From assembly GCF_026213295.1 (NCBI RefSeq), contig NC_079418.1, forward strand, positions 11,085,067 to 11,149,066: DNA of 64,000 nt, read 5' to 3'. Origin of the DNA: Gadus chalcogrammus (taxonomy: Eukaryota > Chordata > Actinopteri > Gadiformes > Gadidae). Under the pieces are notes generated by a model, which was not told where the DNA came from, did not search any database, and was given only the letters and a program-made list of their open reading frames with translations. The translations under genes and the position numbers were made by a program. Shown here in pieces: positions 24,334 through 36,388 of this stretch (its first letter is position 1; each line of letters starts with the position of its first letter).

Positions 24334-25703
24334 CAGAGATGGAAATTAACTTTTTTGCCCACCAGCCACTGTGGCAGGTAGATTTAAAAATCTACCAGCC
24401 ATTCATCTTTTTTACCAGCCACTTTTTATACGCTAAATATTTTTTTTATATATGCGTACATTTTAAACAATATAATGGTAACAATAGATAAGAAAATTGT
24501 TTTTCATCCACATCAGTTGGTGTTACGATGACAAGTTTGGGGATAATTCATCTATACAAAGTATTTTCATTAAAAAACAAATGGACATATTAACAATAAA
24601 ACAACATGCATGGCTACACCATCATAAGTCGGAAGGAACATTTGTTTTTTTATAATGTGACTGCATACAATGTGTCCACAGACATGGTAACTAACGTATG
24701 ATAGTAAGCATAATTGGCCCTTAACACTAATATTCAGAAAAAAACACTGCCTTAAAAGGCTATTGGCTTAAGCAATACAAGTAGAGGCATATACTTGAAC
24801 TTTATACTCTGAACTTTTAAACGTTGCAAACGTGCAAACTATATTTATGTGGCATTCAGTCCAATGCTGAAAATATATCTGTGGCATTCAGTAGGCCAAT
24901 GCTGTGGTAAAGTGTGTAAAGTATGACCAAGTGTTTCTTTCTGTTCAATAGATGGAAATTTATCAATCCCCTCTAGGAGAAATTTGTTAATGTTTGTCCC
25001 TATAAAACAATAATGGTAAAATAATAAATACAAAACACGACGGTAACTGTGTAGGTCAAGCCGTCCAATCCGAAGGCTCTACCTAACCACTCCCCCTACT
25101 CACTTCCACCAATGCAAAGCGAACAGAACTGAGTAGGGGAGGGCGTAGCCTAACTAGTTTGTGAACGACCCAGAGAAACGCAACGCAAAAATGTAAACAT
25201 GTATGAGGCTTTAATAAAATCCCGGACGATTTTGAAATTCCGCAACACATTTTTTAAACGTGTCTCAAAAAGAGGGCATGTCCGGGCAAAAGAGGACGTC
25301 TGGTTGCCCTACGTATGGGAAACCGATTTGATCCCTACCTGTAACACTGTTTGGTAATTTCTCTGCTTGAGAAATGCGAAGTGTGGCGTGTGCATGGGTT
25401 GAATTTTGTGTGTCTCACGCCGAATGCGTGAGACTTGAGAGCCAGCTGTTATCGATACATTATCCCGGGTTCTGACAGTCGCAATTCAGCAAAAGAGGCG
25501 TAGAAGAAGAAGGGGGCCCGATGTTGACGGTAATGGTTGTGGAACTGTGCAGCGCCGTTAACGAATGTATTAAATATGCAAATTTGATCGGACCTGATTG
25601 GAAAGTCTACCCGACACAGTGGCGGGTGAGGTGACACAATTCACCCGCCACCATACAAATCCACCCGCAAATGGCGTGTGGCGGGTGTTAATTTCCATCC
25701 CTG
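24334..25703. mobile_element. hAT-type element, 1.37 kb, with 8-bp duplication
   Basis: Starts CAGAGATGGAAATTAAC and ends GTTAATTTCCATCCCTG (one mismatch). GTCCACTC is duplicated exactly at 24326..24333 and 25704..25711. Sub-terminal sequences at both ends carry repeated CCACCCGC or ACCAGCCA words. No transposase frame was recognised, so it is non-autonomous or an internal-deletion derivative. Confidence 0.9.
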
Positions 25704-25711
25704 GTCCACTC

Positions 25712-26729
25712 TGACTGAATGGAGCATCTCCTCACCATGGTGTTCAAGTGGCACCTGGCTTCTGCCGAGTGGGGTGAGCGGATGGAAGAGACGTCCCCTC
25801 ACCCAACTCAAAACACTGTAGTCACTAAAGACCATAATTATTAGTCATCTTTATCAAGCTCCTCTAATCACTATACTCACTATTGTCATTCTAATCAATA
25901 TCTTCTCTATCGTCAATTTGCTCCAATCACTATACGCACTATAAGAGGTTTGATTGGGCACAACATAACAAGCCTTACCCAAGCCTGATATTTATGCTTA
26001 AGGCTGACAGTGCTATGCACATTTTTTTTTATAGTACTCTGACAATGATCCACGGGCACGTCATACAATATCCGTAACAACCAGCGTCAACCCGAAGATG
26101 GCTGCGTCAAACTCCTCCTCTCTCCTCTCCCTTTGGCCTTGTTTAAACATTGAAATAGCTGCTAAAGTCATTATTAAAACCCTTCAAAATGTATTCGCTT
26201 TGTAATCAAATGAAATCAATTCAGTGGTGCAAATGCTCACGTTGCTCTTCACATACATTTGTGGATGTATGTTTAATGGAAGGGCTAAAACACTGATTAA
26301 AACAGATCATTATCTCACTGATTGGATAATTATCAAGAGCTTTGTATCATATCTCTGTGGAGACACCTTTTATTATTATATATGGCCTATCCTGGAGGGC
26401 CCTTGAGCTCAGGGGCCCTTGGGCACAGGCACAGAGGGCCCCTGATATTATGGTCGATCCACGCTCGACAAAAGGTAAACATCACAGTGACTGTCCGTCA
26501 CTATGTGACATTCTTATTAGCTCGGCTCTGTCATGTGTGTGTGAATGACAGGACAGAGGGGTGCGTCTGTCTCTCTCCCTTCCTCTCTCCCCGCCTCTCC
26601 CCCTCTCTCGCTCCCTCCCTTGCTCCCAGATTAAGAGCTGAGGAAGCTGCCCTTGTGTCTAGTCCACTAGTCTAGTATATCTCCAAAAAGGACACTGAGA
26701 CTACTACACCCAGAATGACCAGAAGGCTT
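25712..26729. other. Intronic, no feature recognised
   Basis: The stretch has a CT-rich patch near 26560-26620 and nothing else. Confidence 0.4.
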
Positions 26730-27097
26730 ACCCTGCGTTCACACCAAAAGATGCATTTGCTGCCCGAACGCGTTGACGCCTGAGTTTTGCGGCGCGTCAA
26801 ATCAAGTTTTGCGGCGCGGCAAAGGTTTTGCGGTGCGTCAAAAGTTGAAATATTTCAACTCGAGCAGCATTTGACGCGCCGCAAAATACGTGAACGCGCC
26901 CTTCGCCCGTGCCCGGCAGCGGGCACGGGCATGCCGCGCCGCAAATCAGATTTTGACGCGCCGCAAATCAAGTTTTGCTGCCCGTTTTCTCGGCAGCAAA
27001 TGCTGCGGCAGCAAAGCAGCAACGCGTCTCTACATTCACTTTGAATGGGATCACGACGCGCGTCAACTTTTTGCATCTTTTGGTGTGAACGCAGGGT
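26730..27097. mobile_element. Foldback MITE with 26-bp perfect terminal repeats
   Basis: The left end ACCCTGCGTTCACACCAAAA plus GATGCA is repeated exactly inverted at the right end (27072..27097). The interior is rich in GCGGCGCGTCAAA-type words in both orientations. Its centre is a 10-bp perfect stem, CCCGTGCCCG and CGGGCACGGG with a 4-base loop, so most of the 368 bp can fold on itself. I see no clean target duplication. Confidence 0.8.
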
Positions 27098-27584
27098 GAG
27101 AAGTGAAAGATTTTAAGCAATAGCACAGTTTAGGCTTACATTTTTTTTTTATTAAAAGAAAGTCAGTTGTACAAAGGTTGGAAGTAATACCAAGACGTTA
27201 ACCAATTCTACTTGATACAGTTTAGAAAGACAATCAATGTATTTATTTTCACAAAAATAATTTTTGATGACTAATGGATCAGCACACATGAATGCACAGG
27301 CTTGGAAGAATGTCAAAATGCTAATGTTAATAAAAAAAATACAATAATTTATTTTATAATTAAAGTAGAAAATAAAAGTAAGTTGTTTCATCACAGGGGT
27401 GTTATTCCCACCTCTGCATCTAGTTCTCAATAATAACACACTGAAGGGCCCCTCCCGATCCACCAGAATCCCCAAAGGATGTCAAGCGTGTAACATCTTG
27501 CTTTCATCCTCTTAATGCCTCTGGGTTCAGGCTATTTCTGTATGGGAAAGAACAAGCAAAATGTATTTTGCTAGAGAGCATTAC
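27098..27584. other. Intronic, no feature recognised
   Basis: AT-rich, no element ends. Confidence 0.4.
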
Positions 27585-27592
27585 CTCTGAGT

Positions 27593-28415
27593 TAGGGGTG
27601 TACTGTATAAATGGTATAGAAAGTACACCGGTGTGAATTTGCGCTACGGTATGGATTTGACGTAACCTTGAGACCGGTGTGACCGGTAGACAGTGTTGTG
27701 TGTAACGCGTTATAAAGTAAGTAACGCGTTAATACAGTAACATAATTACTTTTTCATATAAAAAGTAAAGTTACGCGCATGTACTGAAAATATTGTAACG
27801 AAATGTAGTTCCTTTTTCATTCGGCAAATTTTCTTTTCCAGGGACAGAAATATAGTATGCTATTGCGCAAGCACGCAGGTGCGCTTGCTGCCTACCTGCG
27901 TTCTTGCGCAATAGTCCCTTCACAAGCTCTCATTCCACACCGTACGAGACAGACGCTGGTAGTGTGAAACTGTCCCTGCATCTCAGACATCGCTTCCGCA
28001 GCCATTTTCCAAAGCCAGTTTTTATGACAAAAAAAGCCAGCGGTGGAACGAGATAAGAATCGCCGTCGCCGTTTACCTGTGTAAGGATATGGTTCCCTCG
28101 ATCACTCGATCCCAGGTACGCGTTACCTGCTCGCACACACTTCACCCAAATTGAGATGCCAAAATTATTCGGCAAGGTCCGAGGGCAAGTGGAGAAAGAA
28201 ATCCATAATATTCAATATTTATGTTTTCAGAGATGGAAGTAACTTGTGAAAATATTTAGCATTTTTATACTGCCTAACCAGTATTTTACCCCTTCAAAAG
28301 CATTATATATCGAAATTAAAAGATAAAATTAACTTACCGTGATATAATACCATTACCGTCCTATGCCTCAAATCGTACCAGGAAATACATTTTAGTCCAT
28401 ACCGTACAGCCCTTA
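27593..28415. mobile_element. hAT-type element with 8-bp duplication
   Basis: Starts TAGGGGTGTACTGTA and ends CGTACAGCCCTTA. CTCTGAGT is duplicated exactly at 27585..27592 and 28416..28423. Within it, CAGTGTTGTGTGTAACGCGTT at about 27691 looks like the start of a second hAT-type family whose right end I did not find. Confidence 0.85.
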
Positions 28416-28423
28416 CTCTGAGT

Positions 28424-31414
28424 CCTTGATCACCCTTTTTGGAAATATTAAACTATTTATAATTTATGTGTTGTCTTCTTGAGTGTAGCTGAAAACAACA
28501 TTTGTTTGGTTCATCGACATTTTTAATTGTTTCTTGGGTTTGTGTTTACCGCAACTCGTCTCTGAATCCATAAACATGGGCCTCGACATGCCGGCTAACT
28601 CATGAGCTTTAAAGGTCCTACACATTTACCTGCCAAGCCGGCAGCCCGCAGCAAGAGGGGCCCTTTTAAGTAAAAGCCTGAAGCAGAACAACCACCCTCA
28701 TTTACTGATTGGTTAGACTTGTTGGGAACGTCTGTCCACACCCGGTTCTGGGTTGTTTACAGTGTTGGCTTTTTCAAATCGTCCTGGCTGGCCTTGGTAG
28801 CGGGCTGAGCAAGAGTGCCCCCGCAAACCAAGCCTTTTCACAGCTACACGGAGAGCAGTTCACTGTGGTCATTGTAAGGACAGGTTTAGTGTGAGGGAGG
28901 ATGGATGAGATCTGACGCTCCTTGAGGCTGTACCTGACGACGAGGACTATACAATTCAATGTACTGTCTTGACTTTAGTGGCTTAGGCTTGGGATGCATG
29001 GGTATCTACTAGACCTGTACATGAACACTTTTGTTTATTCTCTTTCTTGCATTGTCCCAAGTAATTAGCTCATTTGCTTCTAGTATATTTACTTGTTAAT
29101 TAAATATCATACCAACCAATAAGTAAAATTGAATTCACCCAAATGACCTTTACAACAAAATATGCTAAATTACCAAATAGTAACCTTATAATATAATAGA
29201 AATGTTGATGTTTGGGATACTCACTACATGTTTGTACCAATTCTTCCGGGGAAACACAATGTCTCGGGTGGAATCACGGGTGACTTGGAAGTTGGATTGG
29301 CTGAGGAGAAGTAAGGCGTTTCAAGTATTTTCATGAGGTCAGGTGATAAAAGACAGCTGAGAACATTGACCAACGATGTTGGACCCACTAATGACACCTT
29401 CCGATAATGGCTTTGGAGGCGTAATGTGGAGCACTTGCATCATCTTCACTTGCTACTGGTCATGGGTCTGTGTTACTGTATATTGGAGAGAAGGGAGGGA
29501 AGGGAGCAGCGCTAGTGTATTGGGCTGTGTGCCAGCTGGGCAAAGTCTGTCGTTCTCCCTCTCTCCCTCCCTTAATCCCTACTGTAACTGGCAATGTTTG
29601 CACAACACTATGCGATATAGCTCTTACTCTCTGGATTTTATAGAAATGCATGTGGCTGACCTTCCCCCAATTTGGAATATTAAGTCCAAAATCCGAAATC
29701 TCAACATAATCTTGACTCATTGCTCGAGTCCGAGTGAACATAAAATGAATCTGAGTCATCGGGCTTGAAATGTAAATGATTGCCTCCATATTATGCCTCC
29801 ATATTATCAAATAACACTACCTTCAAGGTTATGGTGATTATTAAGTTAAAGAACATAATGACATGATGGTACTTGCAGATAAAAACACAATCGATCAATT
29901 AATATCTAAGAAAACCAAATGCGCTGGTGTATTATACATTATTTCTTCAATGCAGTTCCCATTCACATTGAGGTTTAATAAACAACCCTTTTCCTCTTAA
30001 CTTTAAATGATATTAAGTTAATCAGGTTATGGAAGCAAATGGAACCGTTTAAGTTAACTTCTCTGTCAGAATTATTTTGTTGATTAACGAACAACGTTTA
30101 ATTGTTGACATTCATCCAACACAACAGTTTTAGCCTGTTGTGTTGTATAACCTTGCATTATGCTCTAATCACCGATGGATATGAACCATTAAAATCGTGC
30201 TGTAGAAGTCAAACCCTGTCAAATGCTGATCAGACATGAGTGCAAGTATGAAGCCGGCTCTGTCCTAATGCCCTTGAGCTTTTGGTGACTCTTTGGTCCA
30301 AAATGTTTTACTAATAAATGGTAATATTATGGAATATTGTAATAACATATATCTCATGCCAATGAAAACAACAAACACCAAAACAATTTGGATCACCATG
30401 TGGCTTCATAAGTATTGGATACTCATTCCGGACATCTGAGTCTCAATGCAGTCAGGGCTGGAGTCCAAGTCCAAAGAGCAGTAAAGTCATGAAAATTGGG
30501 ATTTGAGTTCTACGACAATGGTAATACTGTAATGTGCATATAAACATCACAGTATATCGAATATAAGGACGACATAGGACTGTATCGAAAATGCTAAATT
30601 TTTCATCATCACACTTGTATCTTACTAATTGAATCAGTTCAACCCTGTCATGCATGCCACGCCAGATACTTTCATTAGGCATGTTCCTCCAGGTGTATCG
30701 AGAAAACAATGAACATGGCATGACATTATAGTCTATAAAATGGATTTAAAATTTTTTCTTTTCTTTTGTTAACTTGTGTTTATACTGCTTCATATAGGCT
30801 GGTTCACACCAGACAGAAAAGACCACTTTTCATGTGGATCCTGGAACGAAAATGTTTGGGAACCGCAATTTGAGGGGAAAAAACGAAAGGTTCGCAAACT
30901 GTTTTCCCCCCTCTGTGGGCTCGCTGTAAGTCGGCCAATTGGATCCCTGAGCGTTTCTGTTTGTGTTCTTTCCTGAGTGCTAACATTTTGGATCTCAATG
31001 GTGTATTACGCCACGGACATGACCATCTATCTTTTGTCTGCATAGTTCCTTCTGTGTTTGACCCCGCTGACAAAGTAGAAGGTTTGTTCAGTCCGAAGCC
31101 CTTCCTCTGGTTTTATTAGTAATACAAATCTAGAAACAAGGGTTTATTTTATTTAAAGTTCCCATTGCATGCTACTGTACTTTATGGAGGCTTTTATATA
31201 GGTGTTAGTGGGCCCCTAATACAGTATTTGAAGATGTTCAAGAAATGTAGCCATGGTGCAGAACTACAGCCACTATGTTGCAGCCCCACTATGAGCTTTC
31301 CATAACCTGCTGTTTTTAGAGGCGGGTCAAAATGGAGGGTGGGGGTGTGGCCCTGAGCAGCTTGCGGCCATGGTACCATGCGCTAGTGTTTACAGTGGAT
31401 GTATCGCAATTGCT
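28424..31414. other. Intronic, no gene or complete element recognised
   Basis: A 3-kb AT-rich stretch. Scattered words such as GAGTCCAAGTCCAAAG near 30465 may be old element debris. No inverted ends or coding motifs were found. Confidence 0.4.
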
Positions 31415-31419
31415 CGGAT

Positions 31420-31523
31420 TCATAATGTCACCCGGAGGCGCACACAGCTTTTGGCCGTGTTCTGTAAATATTCTAGAACACTCCGGGTGCTTTGGCGGGA
31501 GTCCTGGAGCTCTATATCTAAAT
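31420..31523. repeat. Unclassified CG-rich repeat, copy 1 left part
   Basis: Contains CCGGAGGCGCACACAGCTT followed by TTGGCCGTG, also found near 32945, 41680 and 62785. It is interrupted at 31524 by the hAT-type element and probably continues at 32471. Confidence 0.55.
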
Positions 31524-32462
31524 CAGGGCTCCAGACTAACTTTTTCCTTGGGTGCACTGGTGCGCCTAAAGTTTTAATTTGGTGCACCAGCACGTATTTA
31601 TGGTGCACCCAAGTTTTGAGTTGTTGACGGGGGGGGGTGGGGTGGGGAAGGGGCGTTAAACCGTGCCTACCTTGCGCTGAGTTGTTGACGGGGGGGGGGG
31701 CGTTGGACCGTGCCTGCCTTGCGCTGATTTGTAGACGGAAGACGGACGGGGGTGGCAACTGCACCGGTTGCACCATCGATATTTACGCCATTGATTAATG
31801 ATATTTTTCCATTAAATAAAATGCCTTAAATAATGCAGAATCTGTATCTCTCATAAAGAATATCGTCAGACAGCCAAGGATCGGTTCTGTCCCGAAAACC
31901 CTCTGTCTCCGGAGAGACGCCTGTACGATAAGTGCGCCGAGGTCCATGGGAACACCCACAAATGGTGACGCCATTATCGGAGGAGGGGCTGGGAAGTAGC
32001 CGATCTCCGGGTAGACTCGCTGAAAAGCTGCTCCCGACCAGGTTTGGTTGCGAGCGTAAGTCACCATGGTGATACAGCGACGCTTAAAGAGATCGACTTT
32101 CATGGTACAGCTAACCCAGGCTTTCAGCTCAACATACCTTGCTAACCCTATCGAGCTTCGTAGTACAGGCGCCTGGATTGGGCTTCGCGGGTTTGTTTAC
32201 CGGCGTTGCTATTGTTACCGGTCTTGCGTTTGCAACGGTTTATTAGGTATCTAATAAATCGCTGTCTAATCAATACTTCATTCGCTGCCTCTTCCGTGTT
32301 ATTAATTAATATATGAATAGACTGCTCTGTAAAAAATAAAAATAATATAATTATACCAAATACATTTTCAGTCGCACCGGTGCGCCCAAATAAAATATTT
32401 GGTCGCACTACCCCGAATTCTAGGCGCATGTGCGCCCAAATTAGGCGCACTCTGGAGCCCTG
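31524..32462. mobile_element. hAT-type element (GGGCTCCAGACTAAC family), copy 1
   Basis: Starts CAGGGCTCCAGACTAACTT and ends CTCTGGAGCCCTG. ATCTAAAT is duplicated exactly at 31516..31523 and 32463..32470. Sub-terminal GGTGCACC and GGTGCGCC words are repeated at both ends. A second, longer copy is at 61443..63453. The interior holds a segment (about 32160..32252) also present inverted at about 41569..41660. Confidence 0.88.
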
Positions 32463-32470
32463 ATCTAAAT

Positions 32471-33004
32471 AACATCATATATAATTATATATCTATGTTA
32501 TCACGGCCAAAGCTATATTCTACTCCGGACGATATTATAATCTCAAACGACAGCGTCGGGTTCCCCGACGTCTCAGATTCTTCCATTTCCACATCAATCA
32601 TATACAGACTGAACCAGGGAGGCTTTGACTCCGTGAAGTCCAGATTGTACCGCGACTGGAGGACAAAGGGATGGTTGCCCGGGACTGTCTCCTGCCGGGG
32701 CACTGGCGCCGGCCACCGCTGCCGAGGAGCCAAGGAGTAGCCGATCCTTGGCAACAATCGCGGCGTCGCGGTACAATTTGGACTTCAGGAGTCGAGGCCA
32801 AAGTTCCTTTCCCCAATCCTTCTCAACCATCGCCCACTACGAATCTCGTTGTGGAAGTAACTGGGAGTCCGCAACGGCAACATGTCGCGCTCAGTCTGTG
32901 CTTCAGATTGTGTGGAAGTGGAAGAACCCACCAGTCGTTTGAGATTCATAATATCATCCGGAGGCGAAAACTGTTTTTGGCCGTGATGATATATATTTAA
33001 CATT
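32471..33004. repeat. Unclassified CG-rich repeat, copy 1 right part
   Basis: Shares GAGGCCAAAGTT, CCTTCTCAACCAT and ATTCATAATATCATCC with 62640..62800. Near 32490-32530 it carries the inverse of the CCGGAGG and GGCCGTG block, so the family has inverted-repeat architecture. No family name is assigned. Confidence 0.5.
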
Positions 33005-33602
33005 TATTCGCCAAAGGCGAAGTGAATAGGAGCCTGAGGTGAATGATTGTTTTAGTATAAACTACAAGTGATCACTCCAAAAATAAATGCGTTATTATGT
33101 TGTGTAATGCGCCATAAGACCAACAGCAGTACATGCGTGTGTGGGGGTGTGCGTGTGCGTGCGCAACATAGTACATCTGTGTGTGGTTCAATCACACACA
33201 TTTACAAAAGTTATTTCTTTCTACTTATTTCCTGTGTCATACTTAAACCCTCAGTTATTTTGCTAACCTACTTCCTGTTGTCACTGTGACCTCAGTTTTT
33301 TTGGTTAAGACACACAGGAAATCAGTATCATCAAAGGGTGAATCGCACTCCTTGAGGTTAAATACAATGAGAAGATAAGCTTTCAAATAGCAAATGTATT
33401 AAGATTTCAAATCAATAAAAAATTGTATAAATAATAACTGACCACATACTTAAAGGTGTGTGTAGGATTAAGTAGCATGCCTGTACTGGCCTTGATAGAT
33501 GAATTGCATTTATTCATTAATTTATCATTGTTAATTCTTCCACTTAAACGTTTCCTCTAGAGCTGTTTGTCGTTCTACTGCTGCGGTGCAACATCACCGT
33601 CA
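33005..33602. other. Intronic, no feature recognised
   Basis: No arrays or element ends seen. Confidence 0.4.
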
Positions 33603-33603
33603 G

Positions 33604-34131
33604 GGAGGACCCGCCTCCTATAGGAGGAGGACCCGCCCCCTATAGGAGGAGGACCCGCCCCCTATAGGAGGAGGACCCGCCCCCTATAGGAGGACCCGCC
33701 TCCCATAGGAGGAGGACCCGCCTCTTATGGGAGGAGGACCCCCCTTCTATAGGAGGAGGACCCGCCTCTTATAGTAGGTTTCAGGGAGACCTCCTATAGG
33801 AGGGTTTCAGGGAGGCCTCCTATAGGAGGGTTTCAGGGAGGCCTCCTATAGGAGGGTTTCAGGGAGGCCTCCTATAGGAGGGTTTCAGGGAGGCCTCCTA
33901 TAGGAGGGTTTCAGGGAGGCCTCCTATAGGAGGGTTTCAGGGGGGACCGCCTCCTATAGTTGGGTTTCAGGAGGCCTCCTATAGGAGGGTTTCAGGGAGG
34001 CCCCCTATAGGAGGGTTTCAGGGGGGACCGCCTCCTATAGGAGGGTTTCAGGGAGGCCCCCTATAGGAGGGTTTCAGGGGGACCGCCTCCTATAGGAGGG
34101 TTTCAGAGAGGCCTCCTATTGTATGGTTTCC
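33604..34131. repeat. Two-block minisatellite built on a perfect palindrome
   Basis: Block 1 (to about 33776) repeats a 22-bp unit, AGGAGGACCCGCCCCCTATAGG-like, about seven times. Block 2 (33779..34131) repeats a 26-bp unit, GTTTCAGGGAGGCCTCCTAT plus AGGAGG, about thirteen times with some 28-bp variants. Most block 2 units contain CCTCCTATAGGAGG, identical to its own reverse complement. The blocks share the CTATAGGAGG core, so one probably derives from the other. Confidence 0.9.
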
Positions 34132-34146
34132 CATTTATCAAAAATA

Positions 34147-34178
34147 AAGCATGAAGGGGCGCCCACCCCTTCATGCTT
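34147..34178. repeat. Perfect 13-bp inverted repeat (hairpin)
   Basis: AAGCATGAAGGGG and CCCCTTCATGCTT are exact reverse complements around a 6-base loop, directly between the minisatellite and the SINE body. It is not followed by a T run, so I do not call it a terminator. Confidence 0.8.
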
Positions 34179-34179
34179 G

Positions 34180-34315
34180 ATCCCTCCAACCCGGGTTCGA
34201 TTCCGGCCCGCGGTCCTTTGCTGCATGTCTTCTCCTCTATCTCCATACCTTCCTGTCTATCTCACTCTATCATAAAGCATTTAAATGCAAAAATATCCTA
34301 AAATAAATAAATAAA
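34180..34315 (+). mobile_element. tRNA-type fish SINE, 5'-truncated
   Basis: The internal RNA polymerase III B box GGGTTCGATTCC is followed by the usual body CTTTGCTGCATGTCTTC and a C/T-rich stretch. An A-rich tail with AATAAATAAATAAA follows. The A box end is missing or replaced by the hairpin. Confidence 0.7.
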
Positions 34316-35334
34316 GCACAAAGTGCTTTGTTGCCTTAAACTCCTGTAGCCCCATTAGCGACTACAGCAGGGTTATCAATGTATAAATGGCATTGTAGTG
34401 GATTTTCTTCGATTTGCCAGATGATGAATTGCTATCTCCTGAGGTGAATGTATTGGTTTTCCTCTTTTGTGTAACATAGCTAATGTTTGTTTGTAATGTC
34501 TTTCGAATATCACTGACTCGAAGACAGCAAAAATAAATGATGTAATTGGCTCTTGAAATTCTAAGAAAGGTTGGAAGGCTTGCTTTAGTTAAATGAGTAA
34601 CTCAAAATTGTAAGATTTATGAGCTTGGCTTTCGTTGTTAAGTTGTTCATTATTGAAAAAAAATAAAATAATCTTTATCGCAATCTTTTTAACGGTTTTA
34701 TAATCCTTATCTTTCGTTAAATCTTTGAATCAACGATAATAATCCTAATGGGAGGGGATTGAATGTGGTAAGATTTGATCAGTCGCGTCGCATAAATTGG
34801 AAGCATCCTTCTATACCCATTACTGAAAACAATAGTTCTCCCTAATGGCAATCAGTACCAGATGTTATTCCTTAAAAGGAATGGATATCAGCCTATGTCA
34901 AAATGCCCAACTATTGTATGGCCCGTTTACCCGTTATGGGATATTATAGCATACAGGTGTGTCTGATAGATGCCTAGTGTTTCTAGGAAGTGAAACCGAC
35001 GTGCATTTAAATCATATTACAGCACAAAAACGCCCTTTTAAAGAAGTTTTTGTGCTGTAATATCTTTAACATTTTTTAATCAAAGGGAATAAATCCCATG
35101 AAATGTTTTCCCTTGCTTTTGGGATTAGCGTAGTTAATGGCACAATAAATCCGTGGCATCTTGGCGGTCGTCTTATCTGCTGACACTGTTTTCTACCCCC
35201 TGGCTGCGTGCGCCTATCTGCTGTGACTTGGCCCAGAACACTGCCTATGTACACATGACTAAACTGGGTAGCCCCGCCCATTCTGCAGGCGATATGGCTG
35301 GATTAACACAATGACGACAGGAAAGAGGAAGAAG
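34316..35334. other. Intronic, no feature recognised
   Basis: AT-rich. A short inverted repeat, TACAGCACAAAAAC and its partner GTTTTTGTGCTGTA, lies at about 35019..35061. Confidence 0.45.
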
Positions 35335-35498
35335 CTGTAGAAAATAACGGGGTGGTTAGGCAGGACCCAAGTGCACAGACTGACAATGGTGACAGGGCAG
35401 TCCAAAGGTTTAATGTTTGCACAGATGATTAGGATCGGGCAGGCAGAGTAAACGGGGGCAGGCAAGAGTTCCGGGACCGGCAGGCAATCAGGTAGGCT
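35335..35498 (-). repeat. Truncated LTR of the minus-strand gypsy element
   Basis: It matches 37257..37415 directly. It passes abruptly into the integrase C-terminal coding sequence at about 35498, so the segment between them has been deleted. Confidence 0.7.
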
Positions 35499-35539
35499 GG
35501 GGTTCCGTCGGCGGGCGGAACCTGGACGGGCTTGACTCT

Positions 35540-36265
35540 GGAGACGTGGAATGTCGGGTAGAACCTCATGGACCAAGGGAACCGAAGGCGTACCGCCTCC
35601 GGGTTAATGACACGAGTGATGGGCAAGGGGCCTACAAACCTGGGGGCCAGCTTGCGACTCTCCAACTTAAGGGGGAGGTCGCGGGTGGAGAGCCAGACCT
35701 TCTGGCCAGTCTGGTAGGCAGGGGCCGGTGTACGGCGCTTGTTGGCGGCGGCAGCGTGGCGGTCCGCTGTGGATGAGCAGGTGAGGGTGTTATGCGCATA
35801 CTCTACCCACACTAGCTGGTCGGACCAGAAGGCCGGATTGCGGTTCACCAGGCAGCGAAGGGTGGTCTCCAGATCTTGGTTCACCCTCTCGGTCCTTCCA
35901 TTGGACTGGGGTGGAAGCCGGAAGACAGGCTGACGGAAGCCCCAACTAGGCTGCAAAAGTCCCTCCAGAATACCGACGTGAATTGGGGCCCCCGATCAGA
36001 AACAACATCAGTTGGCAGTCCATGGAGGCGGAAGACGTGATGGAGGGCCAGTTCCGCAGTCTCCCTTGCAGAGGGGAGTTTAGCAAGGGGAATGAAATGG
36101 GCCAGCTTTTTTAAATCGATCGACGATGGTGAGGACGACAGTGTGGCCTTTGGACGCAGGTAGACCAGACACAAAGTCCAGGTAGATATGCGACCAGGGA
36201 CGATGGGGGTTGGGCAATGGATGCAGGAGGCCAGCGGCGACAGGTCTTATTCCGGTTGCATACAA
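35540..36265 (-). pseudogene. Gypsy integrase, frameshifted and C-terminally truncated
   Basis: Integrase inserts the reverse-transcribed copy into the genome. Reading 36265 to 35540 on the minus strand, the core carries the first catalytic Asp in [13 protein letters not shown], the second in [12 protein letters not shown], and the Glu in [12 protein letters not shown]. The C-terminal [14 protein letters not shown] and FHVSRVKPV blocks follow. It spans three frames, with breaks near 36110 and 35910. The zinc-binding N-terminus is not seen, and the chromodomain expected after GTPAY is missing. Confidence 0.85.
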
Positions 36266-36388
36266 GGCAGCATCGACGATGCCCCAGACATCCTCACCCA
36301 GAGACGACCACCACAGTCAGCGACCACCAGTCAGGGGGACAGGAACTGGGGGCAGGCTGATTTAGAGTGGCGGCCCGCACCCACTCCT

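Noticed and set aside
33604..34131. CRISPR-like array
   Set aside because: Units are contiguous without unique spacers, and the DNA is vertebrate. It is a minisatellite.
34147..34178. Transcription terminator
   Set aside because: Intrinsic terminators are bacterial, and no T run follows the stem.
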